Shown one piece after another: positions 42,035 through 53,600 of a stretch of 64,000 nt of DNA. The position numbers and the translations under genes were made by a program. Under the pieces are notes generated by a model that did no database searches, was not told the origin of the DNA, and saw nothing but the letters and a program-made list of their open reading frames with translations. The DNA is from Locusta migratoria (taxonomy: Eukaryota > Arthropoda > Insecta > Orthoptera > Acrididae): the NCBI GenBank assembly GCA_026315105.1, contig CM048744.1, positions 658,505,676 to 658,569,675 on the forward strand, read 5' to 3'. Within the stretch, counting starts at the first letter, position 1, and every line of letters begins with the position of its first letter.

Positions 42035-42160
42035 ACGAGGTGGCTTGCGCTACGAGTGTGGGAGCTGAAGGAGGCATTCAAAAAGTGGATGAGGTCGTTA
42101 CGAAACCGCCTGCGCTGCTCGCTTCCGTCTGCAAGGAAACAGCCGCCCACGACAGTCGTC
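42035..42160 (+). repeat. Repeat pair member 1 (with 45.84 kb)
   Basis: It shares 'gaactgaaggag' with variation, then 'aaaaagtggatgaggtcgtt', 'acgaaaccgc.tg.gctgct' and 'cgcttccg' with 45855-45935. On the plus strand, one frame (KEAFKKWMRSLRNR) is charged, but no family is recognised. Confidence 0.55.
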
Positions 42161-42569
42161 TACAAAGCTCTGCCGATGCCACAATCCTCTGTACAGGGCT
42201 GCTTAAAGAACATTTTCCCAACTAAGCAGTTATGAATTGGCGCCCCCCCCTCCCCCCTCTTTCATCAACGTCAGTTTTCGTTTAATTGTGGAACGCACTG
42301 TAAATAGATCTTTGCGCTTGAGCACTCCTTACAGGTTGACGTCCCAAGCGAATCTTGTGTCGCTTGGATTATAAGCCGACCCCGACTCTGATATTACCGT
42401 ATTTATAGAAAATACAAAGCCCTTTTTCTTTTGTCGCTTCGAATACCACTCAATCTACAAGCAACAGGACACCCTGAGAGAGATATGAAGTTCGTAATCA
42501 CAGACACGTGCGTTAGTAGGTTCTGAAGAATGTTTAGCACTTCACTCACTTAGATTCAACGTGTTTCAT

Positions 42570-42760
42570 GTGGACTAGTGGGCACAGGGGCTGTCGTGGT
42601 CCCTGATAATTTGTACCATGCGCGATGGCATCGACATGTTTACGGCGTCAATGGCGGCCTGCTGTACAGTCATCCATACTGCATTCACCTGGTTCCAGAG
42701 TTCACCTCTGGTGGTCGGTATTGGTCACAGCGCTGTCTTCTCGGCGGGTGGCCTACCTCA
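42570..42760 (-). pseudogene. Tc1-like transposase C-terminal scrap
   Basis: The minus strand reads LWNQVNAVWMTVQQAAIDAV and then NMSMPSRMVQIIRDHDS. This is the C-terminal Tc1/mariner block '(L)W..i......i..l..SMP.R...VI.a.G'. The adjacent SINE-A insertion begins 13 bp to the right. Confidence 0.6.
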
Positions 42761-42772
42761 GAGTATTTCAAT

Positions 42773-42967
42773 GTCCAAATGTTTGTATAGCTTATGGGAC
42801 TTAACTACGGGGTCATCAGTCCTTAAACTTACAAACTACTTATGAACTAGCTAATACTAAGGACGGCACAAATATCCATGCCCTAAGGGGGATTCGAACC
42901 CCAGACCGTAGTGGCCGTCCAGAACGTGACTGGCGCGCTGCAGACCGCTCGGCCACCGCGGCCGGCA
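42773..42967 (-). mobile_element. SINE-A copy
   Basis: Full length. A perfect 13-bp target duplication agagtatttcaat lies at 42760-42772 and 42968-42980. Confidence 0.92.
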
Positions 42968-43040
42968 AGAGTATTTCAATCTTTTCGAATATGCGAACCC
43001 CTGCCAAGGAAAATGTTTCTGTCGACCGTCTTCAAATAAA

Positions 43041-44085
43041 AAAAAAATCGCACTGACGCGTTTTACGGCCCACTTTAGATTTGTAGTTTTATAATTTTCT
43101 GCAGACATTTTGGACAAAAATAATAATCTAAATAATAAAAATTTAATTAAAAAGAGTGTCTGAAACCCTTTTAGGAAAGAAAAAACATTTAGATATTGGT
43201 GGGTTTCGAACCACTGACATTCACCGTCACAGTGTAACGCATTGCCTACTACGCTACAGATAACAGAAGTTGCGTTCTTTAATTTCATACTATTGATGGC
43301 CGTTGTTAACTGATGCTAATATGGCATTTGTAGACACTAGGTTATCATTTATCGTACGAAGAACGACGTGTTTTTGTTAATTCTTCAGTGCAACATTGCT
43401 TTGAAATGACAACTTGTAAGTTACAATAAGAAAATCATCAAATACACAACGCAAGATGGCGTATGCCACAGAGAGTTCTGAGCGAGGAATGTCACGTGAC
43501 ATCTGCGAACGGCTGGTTTTCGTTAATTCAATGGAGGGTGTCACAACTCCGTTATTTTTGCAAATATCTCTCAAACGATACGAGATATGAAAAAACATAA
43601 GGAAACAAAGTTTTAGAGAATTTTCTTCTGTACAAATTCGTTTATTCAATTTTCGCGTCAGATGAACGATTCGTTTGCAATTACAATTATATTACAAACG
43701 GCTTTTTTTGGTATTAGTAACGTATTTTTTGTCCGAAAAATTTGATAAAGGAGGTTCTGGTCTCTGACGGCCTACAATTATGTCTGTAAAATTTGGTGCT
43801 AATCGGTTGAACGGTTCGTCTTAAAAACAGGGAACACGTTACGGACAGACAGACATACATCCCAAAATCGCCATTATTTCTGCAATCTCTGAAATGATAC
43901 GAGATATGAAGAAACATAATACAGCAAAGTTGTAGAGCGTTTTCTCTTCTACAAATTTGGTTATTCAATTTTCGTTGCAGATGAATGGTTAAGCCGTTAT
44001 TTTCATTTAAATTTCGAGCTGTCAAAAGCCGATCGCAAAGGCCCACTTTTAGTGTTACTACCGTAACCTAAAGTGGGCTAATATT
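43041..44085. repeat. Repeat R, copy 2 (two internal units)
   Basis: It matches 31661-32955 but has two rather than three of the internal units (about 43613 and 43930). The left end has 'ggcccactttaga' at 43067. The right end is a small hairpin, gcccactttta...ctaaagtgggc (44041-44078). Confidence 0.75.
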
Positions 44086-44393
44086 CTGGCGACACCCCAC
44101 CCCCTTCCTCAAGAATGGTAAGAAAACTATGTTATGCCAAAGGAAATAAATCATCTTTCTTTTTCTTCAGCTTTCTTTTCAGTTGTTGGACTAAGTTTTA
44201 TTTTACACGATTTTCGACAGAAAATTATATTTTGCTCAACGAGTGGCAAGATTCAGAAGCGAATTATGGTCATTAACGAATTATAAGAAGTAAACTTTTT
44301 TTCGAACTTTTCACGGTAGCTTATTGTATCATGTTATTTTATCCAACTGATTGGTTCCTGAAAACAGCATTCAGCCTTTGCGCTTATTTATCA

Positions 44394-45321
44394 CTAGCTT
44401 AAACCCGCGGCTCCGCTCTCGTGTTGGTTGAATATGATAGATAATGCGCGAAACGTCAAATCGTTTTTTTTTTAAAGAAATGTATTAAACGAAATTTCTT
44501 ATTTACTGCTTTATTTATTTATTCTTCCTTATTAGTATGATTATCCTTACAGAGAAAGAGCTGAAGACATTGTAGCACGCATAGACCAAAGATATGGTCT
44601 GTGGCATCGCGTTTCGCTGTGTGTAACCTCCTTGGTATAGAGTCTCAAACGTCATCGCTGGCCTTCAGTAAGAGTTGTTTTTACTAATTTGACGATTTTC
44701 AACCACCATATCTTCCACCCCCTTATAGCTATCGCCATGGAACTGCTATGGTAAACAACTGGAGACTTCGGACAACAGTTACACACAGACCATTCGTTTG
44801 CGTTCTGTAGGTTTCGCTGCGGAGCGAAATATTAACACACACACACACACACACACACACGTAGAATTTGATATATACCGATAACTTTCCATCCCAATAT
44901 ACTCCACTCTTTTATCATTATCAGTCCTGAAGCAACAACGCAACCAATAAAACCATTTTCAAAGAGTAAATATAATTTTCAAAGAGTAATTATTGTTCCG
45001 CATTTCGCGTTATATTCTTCAAATTACTAAATATCTATCAGATCGCTATAAAACCATACCTAAAACCTCCCTCAGGTATAGAGTAGTAGCTGAACAAATA
45101 TTTAAGTCTCTGCCTCTTGTCGTTCGGACGTGATAAGCGTACACCGAACAGACATTCACATTAACATACCTAGATAAATAGCTATCCGATTGCCATAAAA
45201 CCGTGCCTAAAGCCTTCCCCGGGTAGACATTAGTAACTGTACAAATTTTTAGCTCTTTATGTCTTGTGGTTCAGACGTGATAAACGTACACCGTACAGAC
45301 ATTCACATTTATAGATATAGA
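44394..45321 (-). mobile_element. Helitron-like element (non-autonomous)
   Basis: On the minus strand it starts TCTATATCTATAAATGTGAA and ends gcggagccgcgggtttaagCTAG. It sits between A and T (45322 and 44393), as Helitrons do. It aligns end to end with 59122-60123. An (AC)13 run at 44835-44860 is part of it. No Rep/helicase coding capacity. Confidence 0.65.
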
Positions 45322-45854
45322 TTAACACACTGTATTATAACATAATATATGGTCTTTTCAATTCATAATGAATAATATACAAGGAAATCTGTAATTTTAA
45401 CATTAAATAAATTTGACTTACCAATACGCCTTTTTATTGCTGAACCCCTAGTTATTTTATGGTGCAATATTTCCTGCTGTAAGGACGACCACCCGAGCAA
45501 AACCTGAGAAACACTGGTCTAGATGGAGCTACCTGACCCATCTCATCGTGTTCCGTGGCCTTCTGTCAACCATTCTGCACTGCCGAAACATCTCAGGATG
45601 GCTGCATTACATTCTCTCATACCAACAGTGTGACCTCTTTCATTTTTATTTATTTACTTATTATTATTTGTGTTGAAAAATTCAGTTGCTTTTTTCATGT
45701 GTGTCTGGCTTCCTTGCCACTAAATTGTACATCATTTGCGTTCAGAATACATTTTCGTGAATCGGAGCATTAACTGCAAGCATAGCATTTAGCGTTGCTC
45801 CAATAAGATGGCTGGTAGTGTTAGTGAAGAGGTTGAAGGGCATAAAGTTAAACA

Positions 45855-45945
45855 GGTGTGGGAACTGAAGGAGCCATTGAAAAAGTGGATGAGGTCGTTA
45901 CGAAACCGCGTGTGCTGCTCGCTTCCGCCCAAAACAGTCGCCTAA
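45855..45945 (+). repeat. Repeat pair member 2 (with 42.05 kb)
   Basis: See 42035-42160; about 90% of positions agree over the shared ~80 bp. Confidence 0.55.
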
Positions 45946-46264
45946 GCCAGTTTCTTATAATTTACAAGATCTAGGCTGTGTACTCGATAAATCTGGACTT
46001 GGCTGTACTATTCTGCTCCAGGGGCAGCTGCATGTATGATTAGTATCTTTCCGTTTTTTTTCTTTTTTATTTATTTATTTATTTGTTTATTTGCATTTCC
46101 TCAAGAAACATTAGCTTGTGGCGTCCGAGTTTTTCCTCGCTTTCCGAAAAACTTATTTGTTGCTTCGAATGTGAAATAGCCTCACTTCTTCAAAGCGGCC
46201 GTGCATTAAGTTCGAACTGGTCTTTCTAGAAACATGTGCTCGAAAGAGGATCTTGTAAACCAAT
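45946..46264. other. Unassigned stretch
   Basis: T-rich around 46050-46090. Nothing else seen. Confidence 0.4.
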
Positions 46265-46296
46265 CTGAAGATGATGATTTAAATCATTGAAACCGT
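46265..46296 (+). ncRNA. Hammerhead-like core
   Basis: CTGAAGA, stem atgat/atcat with a 4-nt loop, then GAAACCG. The conserved core boxes are complete, though the ACCGGT is mutated to ACCGTT. 'aaaataaata' follows ~10 bp later. Confidence 0.45.
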
Positions 46297-46309
46297 TCAA
46301 GGAAAATAA

Positions 46310-46944
46310 ATATATTTTATCAGCGATCTTGGCGTAACAACCTAAAGAAAGTGTATTTTTATTAACATTTAAACAGATCTCTCTCTATTGGCGTAACTTT
46401 CTACAAACAGGTGGTTAAAAGACATTGGACTCGCATTCAGGAGAAGCGTCTGCCCTTACCCTGTTCCCGTGGTTTCCCAAAATCGATTACGTCGAAGGGC
46501 GGAATTGTCCAAATGCGATCGATTTGCTGCCTCAGCTATACGCAAACGGACTTTGTGTTCATACTATAACGAACTTATTGTCGACAAAGGTTGAATTAAA
46601 TCCCAGCGTTGAGCCCTCCGCTAATGAGACATTTCCTCACTTCCAGGCATATAGTTCAATTTTAATCACGTGAGACGAAGTAGAAATAAAATATTGTATC
46701 ACATACGAAATTACATAGATTTGAAAAATCGCGATTTAGTGGTTAAACTGCTGTACCTGTCATTCAAAGACGCCCTTTCAGAGAATAAATCGTGTCCTTC
46801 AATTGTACTCACCTCGTTTATTGTAGGAGACGTGTACATGGGAAAATATATATGCATTGATAAGTTTCACATAGATATTATTAATTTAAATAAATCGTAT
46901 GTTAAATACTAAATCCAGGGATTCAGAATTCGACGACACCGTCA
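46310..46944. other. Unassigned stretch
   Basis: The plus-strand frames at 46425-46673 and 46670-46912 have no recognisable domain. Confidence 0.4.
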
Positions 46945-47110
46945 GATGTTCAAATGTGTGTAAACCAGTTGCTGGTATGATCACGAGCCTCTAGACTTAC
47001 AAACTATTTAAACAACACACGCACTCCCATGCCCGAGGGAAGACTCTAACCTCCAGCGGGAACGACTGTCCAGTCCGCAGCATGATGCCTTACACCACGC
47101 GGCCATTCCA
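46945..47110 (-). mobile_element. SINE-A copy, diverged
   Basis: It begins 'gatgttcaaatgtgtgtaaa' and ends with the head 'accacgcggccattcc'. The B box is mutated ('gaagactctaacctcc'). Confidence 0.72.
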
Positions 47111-47265
47111 CGATGGTCGACGACGACCGTGCGACGAAAATCTGCTATCCGCGATCTTAAAATTTGACGCTTTTTACTCCCTTCTCGACTGATTCATTTG
47201 CAATATCGGTCGAAGAATAAATATTCCATACTTCCGAGGTCGGCGTGTGATTCCTCATCCACATT

Positions 47266-47463
47266 AAAATGTTTAAATGTTTGTACACATTATGGGACTT
47301 AACTACGGGGTCATCAGTCCCTAAACTTACAAACTACTTATGAACCAGCTACTACTAAGGACGGCACAAATATCCATGCCGGAGGGGGATTCGAATCCCC
47401 GACCGTAGTGGCCGTGCAGACCGTGACTGGCGCGCCGCAGTCCCCTTAGCCAACGTGGCCGGC
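47266..47463 (-). mobile_element. SINE-A copy
   Basis: Full length. The target duplication catccacatt is perfect (47256-47265 and 47464-47473). Confidence 0.92.
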
Positions 47464-47641
47464 CATCCACATTCAAGATAAAAAAGCTTATCCACTATAA
47501 TCATATCGGGTGTGTATTAATAAAGATGTATCATAATGAGGAGCGGTCAGTACAGTCTACAGCGTCTTTATCTCCGTTACTCTGTACATTACGACGCGCC
47601 GCACGATGTGACAGTGTTACTGACTCGATTTCACACATACA

Positions 47642-47697
47642 GCGGTAGAGCGGCCGAGCGCTCTAGGGTGCCTTGCTGCGGAGTGCAAAGATGCTCG
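47642..47697 (+). mobile_element. SINE-A 5' part, split by a LINE
   Basis: The head 'gcggtagagcggccgagcgc' and 'ccttgctgcggagtgc' stop at about 47697. The SINE resumes at 48666 ('cggaggttctagtcctcc'). Confidence 0.75.
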
Positions 47698-48665
47698 TCA
47701 TCTATATCTACATGGGTACTCTGCAAATCACATTTAAGTGCCTGGCAGAGGGTTCATCGAACCTCCTTTTTACTATTTATGTCCCATTCCATTCTCGTAT
47801 AGCGCGCGGGAAGAAAGAACACCTGAATCTCTCCGTTCCAGCTCTGATTTCTCGTATTTTATTCTGATCATCATTTCTACCTATGTAAGTGGTAGTCAAC
47901 AATACGTTTTCGCATTCGGAGGAGAATGTTGGCGATTGGAGATTCGTAAGTAGCCCGCGCCGCAGCGATAAGCGCCGTTGTTGTAATGATTCCCATCCCA
48001 GATCCTGTATCATTTGTCTCCCCTGTATCGTGACAATACAAAACGAGCTGCCCTTCTCTGGACTCTTTCCATGTCCTCCGTCAAACCCACCTGATACGGA
48101 TCCCACACTGGGCACCAATACTCCAAAGATGGACGGACAAGCGTAGTGCGTACAGTCTCTTTAGTAGATCTGTTGCATCTTTTAAGGGTTCTGCCAATAA
48201 AACGCAGTCTCTGGTTCGCCTTTCCCACGACATTATCTACGTGTTCTTTCCAGTTTAAGTCTGAAGTAATAGTAATTCTAAGTATTTAGTGGAGTCTTCA
48301 CTTTTGATTGGTTTATCTTGTAAACAAAAGTTTAACGGATTTCTTTTCGTACTTATGTGGACGACTTCACACTTCTCATTATTTAGAGTCAACTGCCAAT
48401 TTTTACACCATAGTGATACCTTATTCAGATCGTTCTGCTGTTGGTTTTGATCTTCAGACGCTAAATGAAGGCGTCATCTGCAAACAACCTAAGAGATTTC
48501 CCCCTAAATCGTTTATGTAAATAAGGAACAGCAGAGGACCAATAACACTACCCTGTGGAACGCCCGATATCACCTCTGTTTTAGTCGATGCTTTTCAATC
48601 GATTACTACAAACTATGTCCTCTGACAAGAAATCACCTATCCAGTCGGAAATTTGGGGCGATATA
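47698..48665 (-). pseudogene. CR1/Jockey-like LINE fragment inserted into a SINE
   Basis: It is the same family and 5' breakpoint as the LINE at 23373 ('tatatcgccccaaatttccg'). Broken minus-strand frames give the RT palm [15 protein letters not shown] and FADDAF-like text (about 48560-48470). The C-terminus is cleaner: KANQRLRFIGRTLKRCNRST, then TTLVRPSLEYWCPVWDPYQV and ERVQRRAARFVLSRYRGD (48228-48010). It ends with an RFRCSFFPRAIREWNG block and a 'gtagatatagatg' tail. Frameshifts inactivate it. Confidence 0.82.
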
Positions 48666-48692
48666 CCATCGGAGGTTCTAGTCCTCCATACG

Positions 48693-48741
<49 letters not shown>

Positions 48742-48825
48742 TGTGTGTGTTTTAGTTTAATTAGTTTGTAAGCCTAGGGACTGATAACCGTAGCAATTAA
48801 GGCCCTTAGATATACATACATTTTT
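48666..48825 (+). mobile_element. SINE-A 3' part with a (GT)n expansion
   Basis: The B-box region and the tail ('tagtttgtaagcctaggg', 'actgataaccgtagc') continue the SINE from 47697. The usual short 'gtgtgtgtg' has grown to a GT tract at 48696-48750. Confidence 0.78.
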
Positions 48826-49591
48826 TCTCGCATGTGTTTTCAAAATGCATACGCTCTGATTTTTCTAGGTATACTTTTGTGCTAAATGTGGATGAGAAAT
48901 CGCACGCCGATCTGCAAGCGCGGAACGTTTTCTTCACCCTGTGGGTGAAGCACAGACGCAAGTTGTGCAGTAGACGTACCTGTACACTGCAGCTGTGTCT
49001 GAGCTCCGCTAGCTACAGTGGCCGGCTTCTGCGCGTCACCGAGTGTAGCACCGGCTTATCCACTCGATAAGGGCTGTACGAGGAAGCGGCGGGGAAAAAG
49101 ACCGGGGTCCTCGTTCGTAAAGTTTCACGACCACTTTGCAAGCGGGACGGCGGCGAACCCGCCGTTACGACAGAGAAACGGCGTAATATCCCATGAGCCG
49201 CGCGATAACCGAAACAAAAATCTAGTTATGCTGCCGCTACTAAAGCCACAGTATCTTTCGTCGTTCTCGAGAATGTTAGATCTGTTCTTCAGTACGCTCG
49301 CAGACAATCACTTCTAGAAGTGCGTTAAACTTTCCAATGGATTATTTATTTATTTTACGTGTCCAGAGAAACTCGCCATTGCATCTCCCCCTCGCCCTCA
49401 GTTATAGTGTAGGTGGATGGCCCGATCGTCAGAATTGCAACACGAACTAGCAGCAGCAGCCACGGCGGCTTTGGTTGTTGGACTGTGACGTGAGAGCCCG
49501 GTGTTCAAATCTCCTTCTCTAAACTTTTTTTTCTTTTCTTTTTTCGCATAATTATGAACTCTCTATCCGGTCATTGATGTTTCTAAAAAAA
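48826..49591. other. Unassigned stretch with a GC-rich core
   Basis: A GC-rich part at about 49070-49200 contains the small palindrome ggcggcgaacccgcc. The frames there have no domain. Confidence 0.4.
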
Positions 49592-49722
49592 TTGTCAAAT
49601 ATTCGCAAATCTATGGGACTTAACTACTATGCTTTCCAATGCTTAGGGAGGACTCAAACCTACGACGGGGAGCAACCGCGCGCTCCATAGGTTGGAGCCT
49701 TAGAGCGCTCGGTTTTTCCACC
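49592..49722 (-). mobile_element. SINE-A fragment, diverged
   Basis: 'gtcaaatattcgcaaatcta' and 'gggacttaactac' at the left. The head side is 'gagcgctcggtttttccacc'. The middle of the body is deleted. Confidence 0.6.
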
Positions 49723-50074
49723 TGGCACTGATGTTTCTGTTCCCTTTTTCTAGCCTTGGCAATTCTCATACTATACTCTAGTTATATTAGTGAAGTCGTA
49801 ATAGTACATTAATATGGCAAGTAAATGTGATGAATAATAAGTGCAGGCAAGATGCCGCATGGACCTCTCACAGAAGTGAAGACAGCACGTAAAATCAAAT
49901 TCAAGTGTGAAAAATCTGCGGAACGAAACGTAAGAGTGGTACACAACATGCGGTATTTCTGTAGAACAAATAGGACAAACGTCTGGAGACAACATCGCCA
50001 TATAGTCACGGGATCCCAGTGCCAAGTACCGTTTAAACGCACTGGGTCTCGAATACAAATCTACTAAGGGAAAA

Positions 50075-50081
<7 letters not shown>
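49723..50081. other. Unassigned stretch
   Basis: Nothing recognised. Confidence 0.45.

Positions 50082-50147
<66 letters not shown>
50082..50147 (+). repeat. (TA)33 microsatellite
   Basis: Pure alternating TA, about 66 bp. It is likely to be variable in length and able to form cruciforms. Confidence 0.95.
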
Positions 50148-50150
<3 letters not shown>

Positions 50151-50182
50151 AAGGGTATCCCTATGTATGCAAATTATACAAA

Positions 50183-50372
50183 AATGTTCAAACGTTTGTT
50201 AAGCTTAAGGGCCTTAACTATGGGGTCATGGGGTCATCAGTCCCTAAACTTACCAACTACTTATGAACTACCTTAAACCTCCATGCCCGACGCGGGATTC
50301 GAATTCCCGACCATAGCGGCCGTTCAGACTGTGACTGGCGCGCCGCAGACTGCTCGGCCTCTGCGGCCGGCC
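50183..50372 (-). mobile_element. SINE-A copy
   Basis: Full length with a local 'ggggtcatggggtcat' duplication. The target duplication aaattatacaaa lies at 50171-50182 and 50373-50384. Confidence 0.9.
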
Positions 50373-50692
50373 AAATTATACAAATCTACAGTTTCATTAC
50401 GATCTTGACGAAGTTTTGCACACGTGATCTTCAAAAAAAGAGGGTACCTTACAACAGACTTTGACACCGTTTTACTAATTATTAAGAAGTCCGTTTATGT
50501 ATGAATGTTTTCATAAGTTTTTACAAACCGTAAGTCAGTGTGTGGTGTTTGGAAAAGGGTATCTTGCAATAAACTTGGACAGAGTTTCATTGGTCACTGC
50601 AAATCTTTATATGAGGCGTTGCGAAGAACGAACGCAACAATAGGTCGTTTGCAAGGAAATGTGGTCGTTTGCAGGGTGAACTCCATGAGGGT

Positions 50693-53600
50693 TGTTGTTG
50701 TTATGGTCTTCAGTCCGGAGACTGGTTTGATGCAGCTCTCCATACTACTCTATCCTGAGCAAGCCTTTTCATCTCCTCATAAGAACGGCAACCCACATCT
50801 ATTTGAATCTGCTTACTATATGCGTATCTTGGTCTCCCTCTGCGATTTTTACCCCACACACTTCCCTCCAATGCTAAATTTACGATTCCCCGATGTCTAA
50901 GAATGTGTCCTACCAAGCGATCCCTTCTTTTAGTCAGGGTATGCCAAAAATTCCTTTTCTCACCAATTCGGTTCAGTACCTCTTCATTAGTTATGCGATC
51001 TACCCACCTAATCTTCAGCATTCTTCTGTAGCACCACATTTCAAACGCCTCTATTCTCTTCCTGTCCACACTGCTTATCGTCCATGTTTCACTCCCGTAC
51101 AAGGCAACACTCCACACAAATGCCTTCAGAAAAGACTTCCTTACACTTAAATTAATATTCGATGTTAGCAAATTTCTCTTTTTCAAAAATGCTTTTCTTC
51201 CCATTGCCATTCTGCATTTTATATCCTCTGTACTACGACCATCGCATGTTATTTTACTACCCAAGTAACAAAACTCATCTACCACCTTCATTGTTTCGTT
51301 ACCTAATCTAATTCCTTCAGCATCGCCTGATTTTCTAAGACCGCATTCCATTATTTTTGTTTTGCTCTTGTTAATGTTCATTTTATACCCTCTCTTCAAC
51401 ACACTGTCCATTCCATTCAGCTGCTCTTCCAGGTCCTTTGCTGTCTCTGATAGAATTACAATGTCATCAGCAAAACGCAATGTTTTTATTTCTTCCCCCT
51501 GAACTTTAATCCCTATTCCAAATTTTTCCTTACTTTCCTTCACCGCCTGCTCAATGTACAAATTGAATAATATTGGAGAAAGGCTACAACCCTGTCTTAC
51601 TCCCTTCCCAACTGATGCTTCCCTTTCATGCCCTTCGAGTCTAATAACTGCGGTCTGGCTTTTGTACAAGTTGTAAACAATTCTCCTTTCCCTGTATTTC
51701 ACCCCTGCTGACTTCAGAATTTGAAAGAGTGTATTCCAGTCAACATTGTCAAAAGCTTTCTCCAAATCTACAAAAGCTAAAAATGTAGGTTTGCCTTTCC
51801 TTAATCTATCTTCTAAGATAAGACGTAAAGTGAGTATTGCCTCCCGGGTTCCTACGTTCCTCCTGAATCCAAACTGATCTTCCCCGAGGTCAGCTTCTAC
51901 CAGCTTTTCCATTCTCCTGTAGATAATTCGTGTTAAAATTTTGCAACCATGACTTATCAAACTGATGGTTCTGTAATTTTCACACCTGTCTGCACCTGTT
52001 TTCTTTGGAATGGGGATTATTACATTTTTCTTAAAGTCTGAGGGTATTTCGCCTGTCTCATACATCCTACACACCAGTTCAAATAGTCTTGTCATGGCTG
52101 GCTTTCCCAGAGACTTTAATAGCTCTGCGGGTATGTCATCTACTCCTGGGGCCTTGTTCCGACCTAGGTCTTTCAAGGCTCTGTCAAATTCATCTCTCAG
52201 TATAGTATCTCCTATTTCATCTTCATCTATTTCCTCTTCCCTTCCTACAACATCGTCTCTAAGTTCATTTCCTTTGTAGAGCTGCTCTATGTACTCTTTC
52301 CACCTTTCAGCTTTCCCTTCTTTGCTGAGAACTGGTTTCCCATCCGAGTTCTTGATATTCGTAGAGCTGCCCTTCCTGTCCCCAAACGTCTCCTTTATTT
52401 TCCTGTAGGCGGTATCTACTTTTCCCCTTCTTATACATTCTTCTACAGATTTGCATTTGCCTTCTAGCCACTCCTGCTTAGCCATTTTGCACTTCCTGTC
52501 AATCTCATTTTTTAGTCGTCTGTACTCCATTTTGCCTGTTTCATTTACTGCATTTTTATATTTTCTCCTTTCATCTATTAAATTTAGTATTTCCTGTGAT
52601 ATCCAAGGACTTTTTGTTGGTCTTGCCTTCCTACCTATTTTGTCCTCTGCTGCCCTCACTATTTCGTCTCTCAATGCTACCCATTCCTCTTCTACTGTTT
52701 TATTTCCCCCTGTTTCTGTCAATTGTTGCCTAAATCTCCCTCTGAAATTCTCCAGAACTTCAGTTTCCTTCAATCTATCTAAGTCCCATCTCCTTATTTT
52801 CCTACCTTTTTGTAGTTTCTTCAGTTTCAGCCTACAGTTCATAACCAACAAGTTATGGTCAGAGTCTATATCTGCCCCTGGGTATGTCTTGCAGTTTAGG
52901 ACCTGGTTCCGGAATCTATGTCTTACCATTATAAAATCTATCTGATACCTTCCTGTGTCTCCTGGTCTCTTCCACGTATACAACCTTCTTTTGTGATTCT
53001 TAAACCACGTGTTTGTTATGATTAAATCATGTTCCGTGCAAAATTCTACCAGGCGACTTCCTCTTTCATTCCTCCTGCCCAGTCCATATTCGCCTACTAT
53101 TTTTCCTTCTCTTCCTTTTCCTACTACCGAATTCCAGTCTCCCATCACAATTAAGTTTTCCTCTCCCTTAACTGTCTGAATAATTTCCTCTAGCTCCTCA
53201 TATATTTCTTCGATCTCCTCATCATCGGCAGAGCTAGTTGGCATATAAACCTGTACTACTGTTGTCGGTGTTGGCTTCGTATCTATCTTGACAATGATAA
53301 CGCGATCACTGTGCTGCTCATAGTAGTTTACCCGCATTCCTATTTTCTTATTCATTATCAGTCCTACTCCTGTGATACCCCCAATTGATTTTGTATTTAT
53401 AATCCTGTACTCACCTGACCAGAAATCCTGTTCATCCTGCCACCGAACTTCACTAATCCCCACTATATCTAACTTCAACCTATCCATTTCCCTTTTTAAA
53501 TTTTCTAATTTTCCTACCCGATTAAGGGATCTAACATTCCACGCTCCGATCCGTAGAATGCCAGTATTGTGCTTCCTGATGACAACATCCTCCTGAGTAG

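Noticed and set aside
41836..42235. Opposed ~100-codon frames
   Set aside because: Both strands open, no domain. Part is the repeat pair with 45.86 kb.
52451..52945. 164-codon plus-strand frame
   Set aside because: It is the antisense shadow of the RTE protein.
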